Below, in pieces: positions 26,301 to 37,480 of a DNA stretch of 64,000 nt (its first letter is position 1; each line of letters opens with the position of its first letter). Location: contig NC_091107.1 in the NCBI RefSeq assembly GCF_024713975.1, positions 19,707,501 through 19,771,500 on the forward strand, written 5' to 3'. The notes below the pieces were generated by a model. It was not told the DNA's origin. It was given only the letters and a program-made list of their open reading frames with translations, and did no database searches. This DNA is from Paralichthys olivaceus. Taxonomy: Eukaryota > Chordata > Actinopteri > Pleuronectiformes > Paralichthyidae. The translations under genes and the position numbers were made by a program.

Positions 26301-29300
26301 CTTCACTTGCCTTCTATCGAATGAAGCCTGGTATTTCAAGCGTCTGCAAGCGTCATCTCAAACTTAACAAGAGTCTTTTAATCTGGACAAATAACTGGAG
26401 GGCATCTCATAGGAGGAATTCACAGAGCAGCACTCTCCAGAATTTAAAGCTCATAGAGAGGAGGCTCATAACTTCAACTGGACTGATAAGGCCACAACAA
26501 TACTGCCATAAAAAAAAAAAAATATTCAACTGCAATAGGAAACAAACACAAGTTCCAAAATGTTTTTAAAAGGGCTCTGCAAGCATCATCTCAATCATTG
26601 CTAAGAATATTTGACAAATTTATTGGATAACAATTTTATTTAAATAGGCTAAGTAATCATTGTCTTGCATTTTGTTTAAATATATATATTATATTAAGAA
26701 ACTTAATGCATTATATTTGTAAGATCTTTTTATCTTAACAGAAATCAATTTTCTGCATGTATGGGAAGAGATGAGTTAAGGACATGCGTCATTTGAACAT
26801 TTGTGTTCTTCATGTGATGTTTTCACACGTCACACGGTTATATCATGGATCTATTAATTATTTCTGCCAAAGTGTCTGTGCATGTGCTTGTTTGTTTTTT
26901 TTACATGTGTCTATGTACATTTTTTTTTTTTCAACCGTCAACCCTCAGGGACTGCAGATGAAACCTTGCCTGGGTGGCAAAATCTACCAAATGTAATGTG
27001 TCACACTTAAATATACATGATGATAAATATACATTGTCACTTTTTAAATAAAAATTAATTTATTAAATAATAAAATAAAACTAGGTCAGAATCCTAAAAG
27101 AAACAAGCTCCATCAAAAAAGATGAAGTATTTGTATCTTGGCTTTTTTGGTTGAGGTAATTAGATTCCTGTTCACTTTATAGTTTATATATTAATTAATA
27201 TATTAAGCAATCTATCTATTACTCTCAATATCATTATACCATATTCATGTTGCTTTATAATACTTTAATACTATAATACAATACTTCTTTATACATGCTG
27301 GCACATCTGCAGGGGAAATTCTGACCAATAAAATAAGATAAAAAGATATGATAATAAAAGCAAAGGTGTGATAAGGCAGTTACAGCATCATAAAAGCCAG
27401 GAGACGACCAGCACAAAAGTAATAATACGGTGCTAATGTGAAAATATGTGTTGCATAATGAATAATGAGTGTATTATGTGCGTGTGTGTGTGTGTACATT
27501 AATCAGCTGTAAAAGACATTCTGTCTATATTTTGATGTAAGTCAGACTCATAGGGTCTAGTTATTTCGTCAGAGTCTTATCACAGATCTCATGTGAATGT
27601 TACCAGGCAGAAGAATGCTGCCTCTATTTACTGTCTGGGTTAAAAAAGAGGCCAAATACAAGTCCAGTCATTTCCTAAACTGAAACTCTCTTCCTTCTGC
27701 ACCCATCTCATGCATCTATTTCAAAGCGAATCATCTCCGGTATCATCTGACTGTATGCCTCATTAAGGTTCAAACAAAGAGTCAATGTAAGGGTGAAGAG
27801 AAGCAGTGTATTTGAGAGAGCCTAATTAGTTTCATTGGTGTCTTTTCCCACCATTTCTAATTCCACCATCATCAGCTCACAGAGTCACCAGCTGATGTGC
27901 GCTCACATGGTTTTTAAGAGAGGGACAAAATGCCATGTAGACTCAACGATGCTGATTCACATTGAGACTCTTGCACAGCACATCTATGACCTGAATCAGA
28001 TGGGGACTGATAAACTATGCTGTTAATTGATGGAAAAGTAGCCATGATTTCAACAAACATCTAAATCATATCAGGTAATAAAAGGGTTTTACACACAAAT
28101 AAAGTGAGTTTTTGGGTTGTTCGCATTTTTCAGCCTTTGTGCATTAATTGGATTGGATTGGGATAGAGGAGAGAAACCAATCAGCGTATAGTCAAACCAT
28201 GAGCCTGCTGCTCAGGGAACAAATGACCATGTGGTATATGCATCCTACGCATTTCGCTCTGACGTCGCTTCAAAAATTGTCATTTTTAAACTTACATTTT
28301 TTCAACATACTAAACTAATGAGATATTAGCTAGTGAGCTATGTATGGGCTTAAAGTTAATAATGTTCCATAACATGCAGATATTATGCTGAGCATCTCCG
28401 CCTGGTTAAACCTTCACATGTGGCTGGTATCTCATCTAGCTGTTGCCATAAAAGTGTATTTTTCCCCAAATTTCCATTTTTATTTCAAATATTCTGCAAA
28501 GGATTCAGTTAGGAGACTTATATAACCCAAAAATATATATTTATAATTATAAATAAATAATTTATAATATAAAAAGTATAAGATAACATACAAATCTAAT
28601 TAGAGGAACCAATAACGATAAAAAAAACAACCTAGATCTAAATGTGGATCCACACAGAAAACTTGCTCCTTGTACCTTGGTCTACCAAACTTTATTGACT
28701 GAAACAAAAGTGCTACAATAACAATGCAGGTTATGTTGTGGTGACCCTTCAGGACAGCTCTGTGATTGGTCACTAGTGAACAGCTCTTCTGCTTGCTCAA
28801 GTCATCAAGAGAACTTGAGCCAATGATTAACTGTTTGACCCGGGGGTGCAGACAAAACAACACACCGGCTAAATCCAAAATCATGACTGGTCCAACTTTT
28901 GATTTCCTGCAGTTGATCAACAACAAGAAAATGTCTTAAACACATGGATTACTAGATCACTGTTGGGTGAATGTCCATTTTATTAGATAGCATAAAATGA
29001 ATGAAAATGAAATGCGCTGTCTAGTCAACAGAAGATCAACACAACTCTCAGACGAAGGGTGTGAATTTGGCCCTAAAAGCACTATGACCTCGAAATAATC
29101 TCCCACAGATACAAACAGCATTTGTTTTTTTCTCTCAAACACCCAACAAGCGTCTCTTTGCTCCTGAAAGTGACCTATAGTGCCACTCATTATCTGTCCC
29201 CCTGATGCTGTGGATCAGTGGAGACATGCAAACACCACTCCACAGCTCAGATATCTCAGCTTTACAGTGAGTGATCAAGAATCATTAGCTCTGACAGTAC

Positions 29301-32300
29301 AGATAAATATTCCTCAGTGTACAAGGATTGATAAAACACTGAAAAGCTTCTCTGACAAAGATCATTTTACCCATCAGCCATTGGGTGTAAACACCAAACC
29401 ATGTTGCTCCAGTTTGGGGACAAGCAAGTGGAGTGTGCTAATGTTCCAAGGTTTTTTAGAATAACACCAGGAGAGTTCATTTAGACACACATCTGAAAAG
29501 CTGATCAAAAGTCTAATCCCCACTGTATGAGTGAACAAAGTGTCTAATCAATACTTGATATCAAGATATGAACATATAAAGATTGAATGTTTATTAATCT
29601 CACAGGGAATTGTTTCACACAATAATATAATAGAAAATAATACATAAATAATATAACAATGGATTATTAAGACTAAAAAATATTACAGTATAATTATATA
29701 AAAAGATAAGTAAATTAAAAAAAGTAAGTTATGTGAGACAGTAATTTAATCCTAAACCAAATTCGCAAAAAGCCGTAATGATAAAAGATTTAAGTAATAT
29801 AGAATATTGCATATGGTATGATAAACAATAGCAATATTGCACATGAAAATACAGTAATATTTTGCACATTAACAGTGTTTGTATTATTTCTCTGTGTCTG
29901 ATCATTGCAGAAGGAATACTAGTGATAAACAGAATTTCACTGCACATACTTGACAGGTCAAAGGCCCATGTCTCTGTATACAGAGCTCTGCAGCAGTGTG
30001 TATTCACCAACACTGTGTGGTTTGAGTGTAGTTGCAGCTACAGGTGCATTGACCAATACTACTACTAAGAGCTAACACAGCAATATGAAATGTTCAGCTG
30101 GTGTTTTAAATCCAGAATGTGATGTATGGATGGTGGTGTGGAGAAAACAGCATGAATGTGCAGAGATGACCCAAACATGGTGAATATTAAAAGGTGATGA
30201 GGATTAAGGGTTTGATCAGTGATGCAAAATAAACTCAGGTTCTATTTAAAAGTAAAATTTGTAAAAAAAAATCTGGCACTTTGAGAGAACTGATATCTTT
30301 GTGTGAAATTTGTTGTAACTTGAATTTAAGGGGACTGATGGGACCACGGTTACTTCAAAAGATAACTCACACTTTAATAACATTTGTTCAACTTAAATTT
30401 AATACGTTTTATTCACACAATTGATAACTTTAATTTAAAAATGTTTATGTATTTGTGTGTTCACAATTGAAGTAATGTTTTTTAAATCGGTAAACAATTT
30501 TCTTTTTTCAGTGGGTGCTCCATTGATTTTTGTGAAACCGTGGAGACTTTCTTTCCCTCTTTCTCTTTCAAACCATTTAATCTGAAAAGTCTGAAATAGC
30601 TTATCTTCAATGGTTTCATAAGCAGAACATCCGCTGTTCTCAAATAGAATTTTAATCCAAATAGTTGAACCTTACCTAAACCTTGAAATTGTAATGAATA
30701 AATAGTAACCTTCTACCCCTGAGGGAACAGTGAAGGTATGAAGGGACGTATGTTTCACTTTGGGCTTGTTCGAAAGTGTTTGCAGAGGCCGGGGGGGGGG
30801 ACTGGGATATCGATGCACGTGTTTGGGTTGCAGCCCTGTGGGCCATGACATTGCAGCTTTTTTAAGAGGCTTTAGATGATCTGAAATAAAGTATTATCCT
30901 ATTTTACTATGTAACTGGACAATATGGACCGACCATTATATAAAACTATTCATCAACATTAATCTCATTTACACAATGTTCTTCCTCCAGCTGGTGAAGA
31001 CAGCTGACTTGGATCCGAGGCACAACTACGTCTTAGGCTTCCACCCCCATGGCGTGCTGGTGGCAGGAGCCTTCACTAACTTCTGCACCTACGCCACAGG
31101 ATTCAGGCAGCTGTTCCCTGGCCTCACCAGCTACCTGCTCATGTTGCCCCTTTGGTTCAGAGCCCCGTTCTTCAGAGACTACATCATGTCTGCAGGTTTG
31201 GACTTTTCAATCACATTTCAACGGTGGCTTTCATTCAGCCACATGCAGTGCAATGCAGTGTACGTACTGTAATTTACAGCAAGCATGCTCTATATTTAAT
31301 TCCACAAACCTCTGTCACTTCTGTCAGTCTGTTTTTGGAACACATATTTTGCAAACCATTCATCTTATCAGCTTTACACTGGGCTTGTTAATTGTTAATG
31401 GCCCATAGAGGTGCAGTGTAACTGGGTCAAACCACAGGTTATTTTGAGAATTTGATTCTTTTTTTACAGACTGACACAAACATTCTCAGGTGCTGATCTC
31501 CATCATGGCAACAACATTCATAGAATCACTTCCACTTTAGCTATTTGTCTTCAAAGTAATGTCAACATGTTCATTTTGTTGCTGTAATACCTTATAGTGG
31601 AATTACACTTTTAAACATGGGTCTGAAAGTTGTGTTGATTGCTTAACAGACCTCTGAAATAGCCGACATGAGATGTGTGAAAAAATTGTTCAGGTTCATT
31701 AAAATCCTTCCACCTTATATATAACATAAACTCCTGACAGTTATAAAGAAAATTCTGTTTAATTTTATGAAAAAACATTGACTGTAATATGTGCACTGTA
31801 GACAAACCAGGTAAGATGAGCACAAAGTTTTCTAAGTTTATAAAAATCTCTGCACACAACATTGAGCACACAAACAATAAAATAGTGACACTATATTGTA
31901 GAACTGTTTGAGAAGGACTCACTGAATTAGCTCCAGAACATTTACACAGAAAACAGCCCTTTTCAAACGAGTACTCTATAAAATGATTTGAGCTATTGTT
32001 AGACTTGCTTTGATAAATGTGTATTATTTGAATCACTCTTTATTTTCTGCTCCAACTCTTCAGGTTTGATTCCATCTGACAAAGACAGCGCCAGCTATCC
32101 GCTCTCCAGAAAGGGTGGCGGTAACGCTGTTGTAATAGCGGTCGGCGGGGCCCCAGAGGCCCTCGATGCTCACCCTGGGTCCTACAATGTGATGCTGGCC
32201 AAGAAGAAAGGCTTCATCAAAATGGCCATGGAGCATGGGTAAGCACAGAGAGCCCTGGGTAGAAGAGGAAAGAGTTCTGTCAAATACAATTAGTTCTTTG

Positions 32301-35300
32301 AAGTTTTATGTATCATTCAAGGAATTTTGTCATTCTATTGATTTTATGTTTCTTGAGGCTTTAAACAGAATGACACAGAGGCTCATTCATGTCCCTCTCA
32401 TGGAATTTCCTGGGAAAGCACAAATTCTGCGATGAGATCATTTTAGAACACCCGCATTTGAAATGGTGCTCGATAAATCAATTGAACATTTTCATAATCA
32501 ATATTTTCAGAGCTCATCTGGTGCCGGTCTTTTCCTTTGGGGAGAATGAAGTGTTTGATCAAGTGGAAAACACAAGAGGAACATGGCTGCGGTGGACGCA
32601 GGAACGGCTACAAAGCATCATGGGTATCTCTCTGCCTCTCTTCCATGCTCGTGGCATTTTCCAGTACTCCTTTGGTCTCATGCCCTACAGAAAACCCATC
32701 AATACAGTAGGTGAGTAAACACTTTGGTTCACCTGAGGGCTACAGTACATGCAGCAGGTTACAGTATGCTGTTACCATTTATTACTAAATGTTTAATCTG
32801 TGGCTCAGCCCTTTGTAACTGGTGGCATGCAGTCCTCATACTGGGTGTAACCCAAACACACTTATAACAACAAAAAATCTGTAATAATTGATCCAATTTA
32901 AAAAGATTTTCTGAACAAGGAATCTAGTGTTGTTTGTGTGTGGCTCAACATTTATGAGTAAATGTTGCCAGTTCAATGATTATTGCTGAGCGACATTCAC
33001 GCAAGTTATCTACGTCCCGACATGGCCGCACTTTCCTTATCGCTGTTCCCGGAAAAAGTCTATCCAACATGGCTGGCCTTCACAAACGACACGTGAAGTT
33101 CACACATGGAGCAACTTGTAAGTAAACTTAAAATTACTTCCTTTGCATGCTGGAATATAAATGTTTGATTATTAAGACAGAGCTTTATTCACGTACTTCA
33201 ACGGCATTGGCATTACATTAACGTGTAACGTTTTTGTCAAAGCAGGGCTATAATGTTAAAGTTAGCATAGCTCTTTTCAATCAACCACTGGCCTGTTGAC
33301 AGTTTTGACTGTGTTGCTGCTGTTTATGTTAAATGCCTTGATCTAGTAAATGTAGAATACCTAAAAGAAGTAGCTGATTTTCATGATTAAGTTGAGGCTA
33401 ATAAACATGAAGTTGGCGAAACATTGGATGTTACAATAGCTGAGGAAACTTGTATGAAACCTCAGTTTTTCTTTCCTTGCAGGCAGACATGGATTAAATT
33501 AAATTCAGTTCGGCTGTATTCTTTTTTAATTTTACTAATCTGGAACTGTCAGTAGTTTTACAAATAAATCTCCGTTGACTTTTGATAAAATATTTGTGGA
33601 TTTCAATTTGTGCTATCAGACAATTTTGAATTAGAGACTGGAGGAAAAAAACTGTCTGTGAAGTTAATATTAAAGCAAAAGCCACATAAGACTCAGTTCC
33701 TGTTTTGAAACCGTTTGACAGTTGTCACTATAATTTGACCTTTTTGTTCTGGAAGATGCAAACGGTTCTTGAAATGTCTGACATCTCAAGAAAAAATTGA
33801 CTGACTTTCAGAGGCATCATGTCTCTCCTGCTGAGGCTCTTCTGAATAATATGGGGAATGCTGTTATGGACTTTTTTTCATTGGTGCCACAGCTAGAAAA
33901 GAAGAAAAGGTTCCCTGTGGAGATGCCAGTGCAGTATAATGTATTTTAGAGCCTTTAGGTTCAAACACCTGAGTTGATCCACGAAGTGTTCAAGAAAAAT
34001 CTCCCAAAAAGACTGCTCCTACCTGTATATACATCGTGCACCATAACTATATTTACATGAACACTCACATGTAGGCCATCTAACAAACAATTGTTAGATG
34101 GCCTACAGAATATTTATTTACTTACCGGCTGAGTGATGATTTGTGTTATATCTGTTTTATAAACCAACTGTCTGTTTCCTTCAATTTAACATTACTGTTA
34201 CTGCTCCCTCTGTGCATATTCCAGGAGTCTGACGACCCACACATCACTGACACTACTGTTGTGTTTGTCACAGTGGTCGCGGGAAGCACTGCAAGTTCAG
34301 TTCACTTCAGCCCTGCAGGCACTGCTGCTGTGGTGGAGGATGATCTTGTGACGTGCGATATCCATAGGACGGCTGATGCACTTGCATTGTTGTCTGGCTT
34401 GACGTATGCATTCCATTAGGGTGACACCAGGAAACCTACTAGATCCATAAATTACTGATAATAATAGCAACTGATATAGGATGTTACTTAACAAGCACTT
34501 TAACAAGCAACTTGTTCACTTGTTCCTTTTCGATATGTAGAGATACACATGTTCATACCTTACCCAGTTTGAGTTTCAACAACCCTCAGCATCAACAGTC
34601 TTCCAAATATATGTAGATATAAAAAATGTCTGACATTTTAGATGAAACAATCTTCAGACTGATTAAAATGTTGAATTATACATCTGAAATGTTTGTGTGT
34701 TTTTTCTTTAAATATCACCAGGTAAACTCAAAATATCAAAAGGCACAACTCCATATCCTGATAACCTTTATTTTCATTACCTTTTCCAAGGAGTTGTTAT
34801 TTTTCATTGTCCTTTGTCTGTTTGTTTGTCTGTTAGCAGTCATTTTTGAGTTTTGGTCTTGAATTTGAATGAATAAATATGCATGTCAGGGTCAAAAGAA
34901 TAAAAAAATACATATTGTTATGAATAAAAAAAACATTAGCCTATGTGCTATGCATAATCATATTTTTTTGATCACTTAGGTACACCACCCTTAAAAGAGA
35001 GAGGACAATGCCCTGATACAGTCTCATAAAATAAAGTCTTAATTGGTGGGAGCTTTGAGTCGTGTGTAGTAGAAGAGAGGTTAGTTGTTCAACCCAAACC
35101 AAATCAAACTAAATCTACGGTGGCCAAGAGAGCTCAACACACTGCAAATTAGGAAAACACGTGCAAATGGAAAAAACAAATTGAGAAAACAACTTCATCG
35201 ATTTGTAGACACATGCGATACAAAAAGTCACAGCACATGCAAGCTCCATCACCACTGACGAGTAACACGCTTCAATAACTTCTCAAAGCATTGAACTACA

Positions 35301-36044
35301 GCCAGGTTCATCACTGTTTTGGGTCCCCTGGAATCATCAGTCAGTGTGTTTTTGTTTTTGCATGTGTTATCTTTATTTTCAGTTTGTTGAGCTCTGTCAG
35401 CCACTGTACAAATCACATCAAAAGTTAAACAGTCCTGTGCTATGCTATGCTATATTCAACAGGTACGTTTGACTTTCTACTTAACTTTAGGGCAGGAGAC
35501 TTGAATGCTTTGGTGTAGTCAATACTACTAATAATAATGATAATAATGATACATTTTATTTGCATAGTGCTTTCAACAATGCTCAAAGACACATTACATG
35601 ATAACAAAACAACAGAAAACAGATAAAAGTGAATAAATATAAAATATATATATACAATACACATAATAATCACATATTAAAATATAAGATACACATCAAA
35701 ATCAAATATTAAAAGCAGTTCAGAAAAAAGGTGGGGTTTCCACAATTGTTTTGTGAATCTTGGGTTTTACACTGCATGCCACCATTTTGGGTTCCAGGTA
35801 AAATAGACCTATTAAACAAGTTATATAGCCCAATAATAAAGTGCTCTGACTTTGAGTGTGTTGTCATGCACCTTTTGTCCTCTCTGCAGTGGGACGGCCA
35901 ATTAAAGTGGAGAGAAACAGAAAGCCAACAGTTGAGGAGATGGATGCCCTTCACCAGCTCTACATGGATGAACTAAGCAACCTGTTCGAGGAGCACAAAG
36001 GCAACTATGGAGTGGACAAGGACACTCACCTGAACTTTGTCTAA
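23247..36044 (+). CDS. mogat2: Monoacylglycerol O-acyltransferase 2 (MOGAT2), six exons
   Basis: An ER-membrane enzyme that joins fatty acyl-CoA to 2-monoacylglycerol to give diacylglycerol, chiefly for intestinal fat absorption. Exons are 23247-23340, 24319-24497, 30991-31195, 32064-32238, 32511-32710 and 35890-36044 (1008 bases, 335 aa; human MOGAT2 has 334). Two hydrophobic segments near residues 22-62 form the membrane anchor. The catalytic HPHG motif is at 109-112. [14 protein letters not shown] matches human MOGAT2 exactly, and the DGAT2-family signature (KKGFIKMA to LVPVFSFGE) spans about 207-229. The C-terminal LFEEHK region resembles human MOGAT2. It sits between MAP6 and DGAT2 as in human. 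MOGAT3 is a close relative, but synteny favours MOGAT2. Confidence 0.94.
23744..23776 (+). mobile_element. SINE tail fragment
   Basis: The sequence GGATATAAATGCAGTCCATTT matches the conserved tail of the same tRNA-SINE family; no body is seen upstream. It lies in MOGAT2 intron 1. Confidence 0.4.
24319..24497 (+). CDS. mogat2: MOGAT2 exon 2
   Basis: Codes the membrane segment [14 protein letters not shown] and the following [16 protein letters not shown]. It ends MRDYFPIK at a GTGAGC donor. Confidence 0.95.
24498..30990. other. MOGAT2 intron 2
   Basis: A 6.5-kb intron, AT-rich, with the repeat at 25455-25705. A 121-codon open frame at 26204-26569 has no recognisable domain. An 11-base G run lies near 30790. 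Confidence 0.7.
25455..25705. repeat. TTAGCATAAAGTCTG-type dispersed repeat
   Basis: Has TTAGGTTAGCATAAAGTCTG, GGAAACAGCTGGCTG and ATGCTAAGCTAAGCTAAATG, a familiar teleost repeat, in MOGAT2 intron 2. Confidence 0.5.
30991..31195 (+). CDS. mogat2: MOGAT2 exon 3 with catalytic HPHG
   Basis: Begins LVKTADLD and contains [13 protein letters not shown] and the [14 protein letters not shown] block. It is 205 bp, the same length and phase as DGAT2 exon 5. The donor is GTTTGG, which is weaker than usual. Confidence 0.95.
32064..32238 (+). CDS. mogat2: MOGAT2 exon 4
   Basis: 175 bp, the same length as DGAT2 exon 6. It contains the [14 protein letters not shown] block, equivalent to the human IIVGGAQEALDA, and starts the KKGFIKMA signature. 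Confidence 0.95.
32511..32710 (+). CDS. mogat2: MOGAT2 exon 5
   Basis: Codes [15 protein letters not shown] and then [19 protein letters not shown], nearly identical to human MOGAT2. The donor is GTGAGT. Confidence 0.95.
33071..34420 (+). pseudogene. Decayed multi-exon unit, probably transposon-derived
   Basis: Three exon-like pieces lie in MOGAT2 intron 5. The first is an ATG segment reading [16 protein letters not shown] before GTAAGT (33071-33120). The second, after an AG near 33812, reads [15 protein letters not shown] and [15 protein letters not shown] to a stop. The third, after CATATTCCAG (34225-34419), reads [14 protein letters not shown] and [14 protein letters not shown] before TAG. 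None fits the MOGAT2 reading. The last segment recalls the C-terminal region of an abundant uncharacterised fish protein family; that link is from memory only. Confidence 0.4.
34070..34107. repeat. Perfect 17-bp hairpin
   Basis: The left arm TGTAGGCCATCTAACAA and its exact reverse complement are separated by the four bases ACAA. It lies in MOGAT2 intron 5, inside a decayed element. Confidence 0.9.
35116..35408. mobile_element. MITE with long imperfect terminal inverted repeats
   Basis: The left end TACGGTGGCCAAGAGAGCTC pairs with the right end, whose reverse complement starts TACAGTGGCTGACAGAGCTC; similarity runs on for about 50 bases. AAATC flanks both sides, a possible target duplication. 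It lies in MOGAT2 intron 5. Confidence 0.65.
35518..35720. repeat. ACATTTTATTTGCATAGTGC-type dispersed repeat
   Basis: An AATAATGATAATAATG run leads into TTTTATTTGCATAGTGCTTT and CTCAAAGACACATTACA, a common teleost retroelement end. In MOGAT2 intron 5. Confidence 0.5.
35890..36044 (+). CDS. mogat2: MOGAT2 terminal exon 6
   Basis: 155 coding bases, as in DGAT2 exon 8. It codes [10 protein letters not shown], the [14 protein letters not shown] helix and the C-terminal HLNFV, stopping at TAA 36042-36044. Confidence 0.94.
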
Positions 36045-36367
36045 ACTAAACTGAGGATAGAGACTTGAATGCTTATTTATTTCTAAAGCTCCAGCGCTGC
36101 ATGTTCAGATAATTGTCCATTTTGATTTGCTCTTAACTGCCCTGTCGATTAAAAATGAATGGAACGAATGGGAATGCTTTTGCATCTGCTGTTGTTTTAC
36201 AGGTTGTTGTGGGGAAAAGGACAAAGAGGCAACTAATGATACAAGTCAGGCTTTCCTCACTTCTCCCAGTTGTTTCAATTCTCTTGAGTTTTGGATTTTG
36301 TGCAAAGTCTAACACTTTCTCAAATAGAGTCATAGGTTGAATTTGGGTTGCAACATTGTGGAGACTC

Positions 36368-36373
36368 AATAAA
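36368..36373 (+). promoter_or_regulatory. mogat2: MOGAT2 poly(A) signal
   Basis: An AATAAA 324 bases after the stop codon, the first canonical signal downstream. Confidence 0.65.
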
Positions 36374-36830
36374 TCTGTGATCATTTCAGTATTTGGTATC
36401 TTTATAAACTCTGAAGGGTGAATACAACTAAATTGTCTTCTTTGTTTGTGTGTTATGACCTTGAGACATTAAAGTAATGTTGGGAAATTGTAAAGCAAAT
36501 AAGCAATTCTAAAATACAAGATCTGAGGTATTTTTAAATATGTAAAACAATGAAACTCTCAAATGTTTTATTATGCTGTATACTGTATATATCATTTATG
36601 TGAAATGTGTCTTCTTGGTATGAATTAGAGTTCAATCTGGTCATATGTAGATTAAACACACTCACATATGAATACATGTGTCATTTGATGGTTTTGGATC
36701 AGGTTCCCTTGCGACTAGACTGTGAACTTTGGCAGAGACTTTTTATATCAGATAGCAAACTGATATTTCAAAAATAAAATGACTGGCAGACTGGACAATG
36801 CCCTGAATCTTTCAACACAGTCTGGACAAG

Positions 36831-36832
<2 letters not shown>

Positions 36833-36906
<74 letters not shown>
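36833..36906. repeat. (GT)n microsatellite, about 37 units
   Basis: A near-pure GT run inside the dispersed repeat copy at about 36540-37480. Confidence 0.97.
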
Positions 36907-36907
<1 letters not shown>

Positions 36908-36989
36908 TGTGCTGACTAAAAGCTTACAGCAGAACTATGATGCAAAGGAAGCAAATGATTGTGAAAATATAGTATTTCACTTTTTCAGA

Positions 36990-37300
36990 TTTATACTCGA
37001 CCACTGCGATCTAATCAGTTCATCTTTGAGTCCAAGGAGCAACAGGTCAAAGGAAGACTTGAGAAGTCAAGTGGCCAAAAACATTTTGTTTTGTTATGTC
37101 GCAGTGATCCAAATGTGTTAATATTCACAAGAACAGGTCAAGTGACTTTGATTCAGTTTAAGTGAATGTTTGTACCAAATTTGAAGACAAAAAGCTGTTC
37201 ATGATATATTGTGTTTGACGGACGGATGGACAACCTGAAAACATAATGCCTCTCACCACTGGCTGCCTACGGCACAGTGACATAAAAACAGATGATAAAA
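36990..37300 (+). repeat. Repeat nested inside copy 2
   Basis: Contains ATCTAATCAGTTCATC, TTTGTACCAAATTTGAAGAC, GACGGACGGATGGACAACCT and AAAACATAATGCCTC, a common teleost repeat pattern. Copy 3 lacks it. Confidence 0.6.
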
Positions 37301-37480
37301 GGAGAGAGGTCAATCGCCATCTCAGACCAGCTGAAACCAGTCAAATCAGGGAGCGTGATGTGTTGGTATGTTCACAGTCACAACAGACATATCACCTTCA
37401 TATCTTCATTGTTCATTCGGTGTTAACTGCAATGTCAACGTGATACAACTGATGGAAATGATGGTCCAGGATGTAAGTCT

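Larger units (their letters stand above)
36540..37480 (+). repeat. Microsatellite-bearing dispersed repeat, copy 2
   Basis: Starts near AACAATGAAACTCTC, carries the GT run and continues to GAAACCAGTC and the TGATGTGTTGGT region. It has an extra insert at about 36990-37300. It lies just beyond the MOGAT2 poly(A) signal. Confidence 0.75.

Noticed and set aside
26204..26569. A 121-codon plus-strand open frame in MOGAT2 intron 2
   Set aside because: No domain or conservation signal can be seen; low-complexity end (poly-A).
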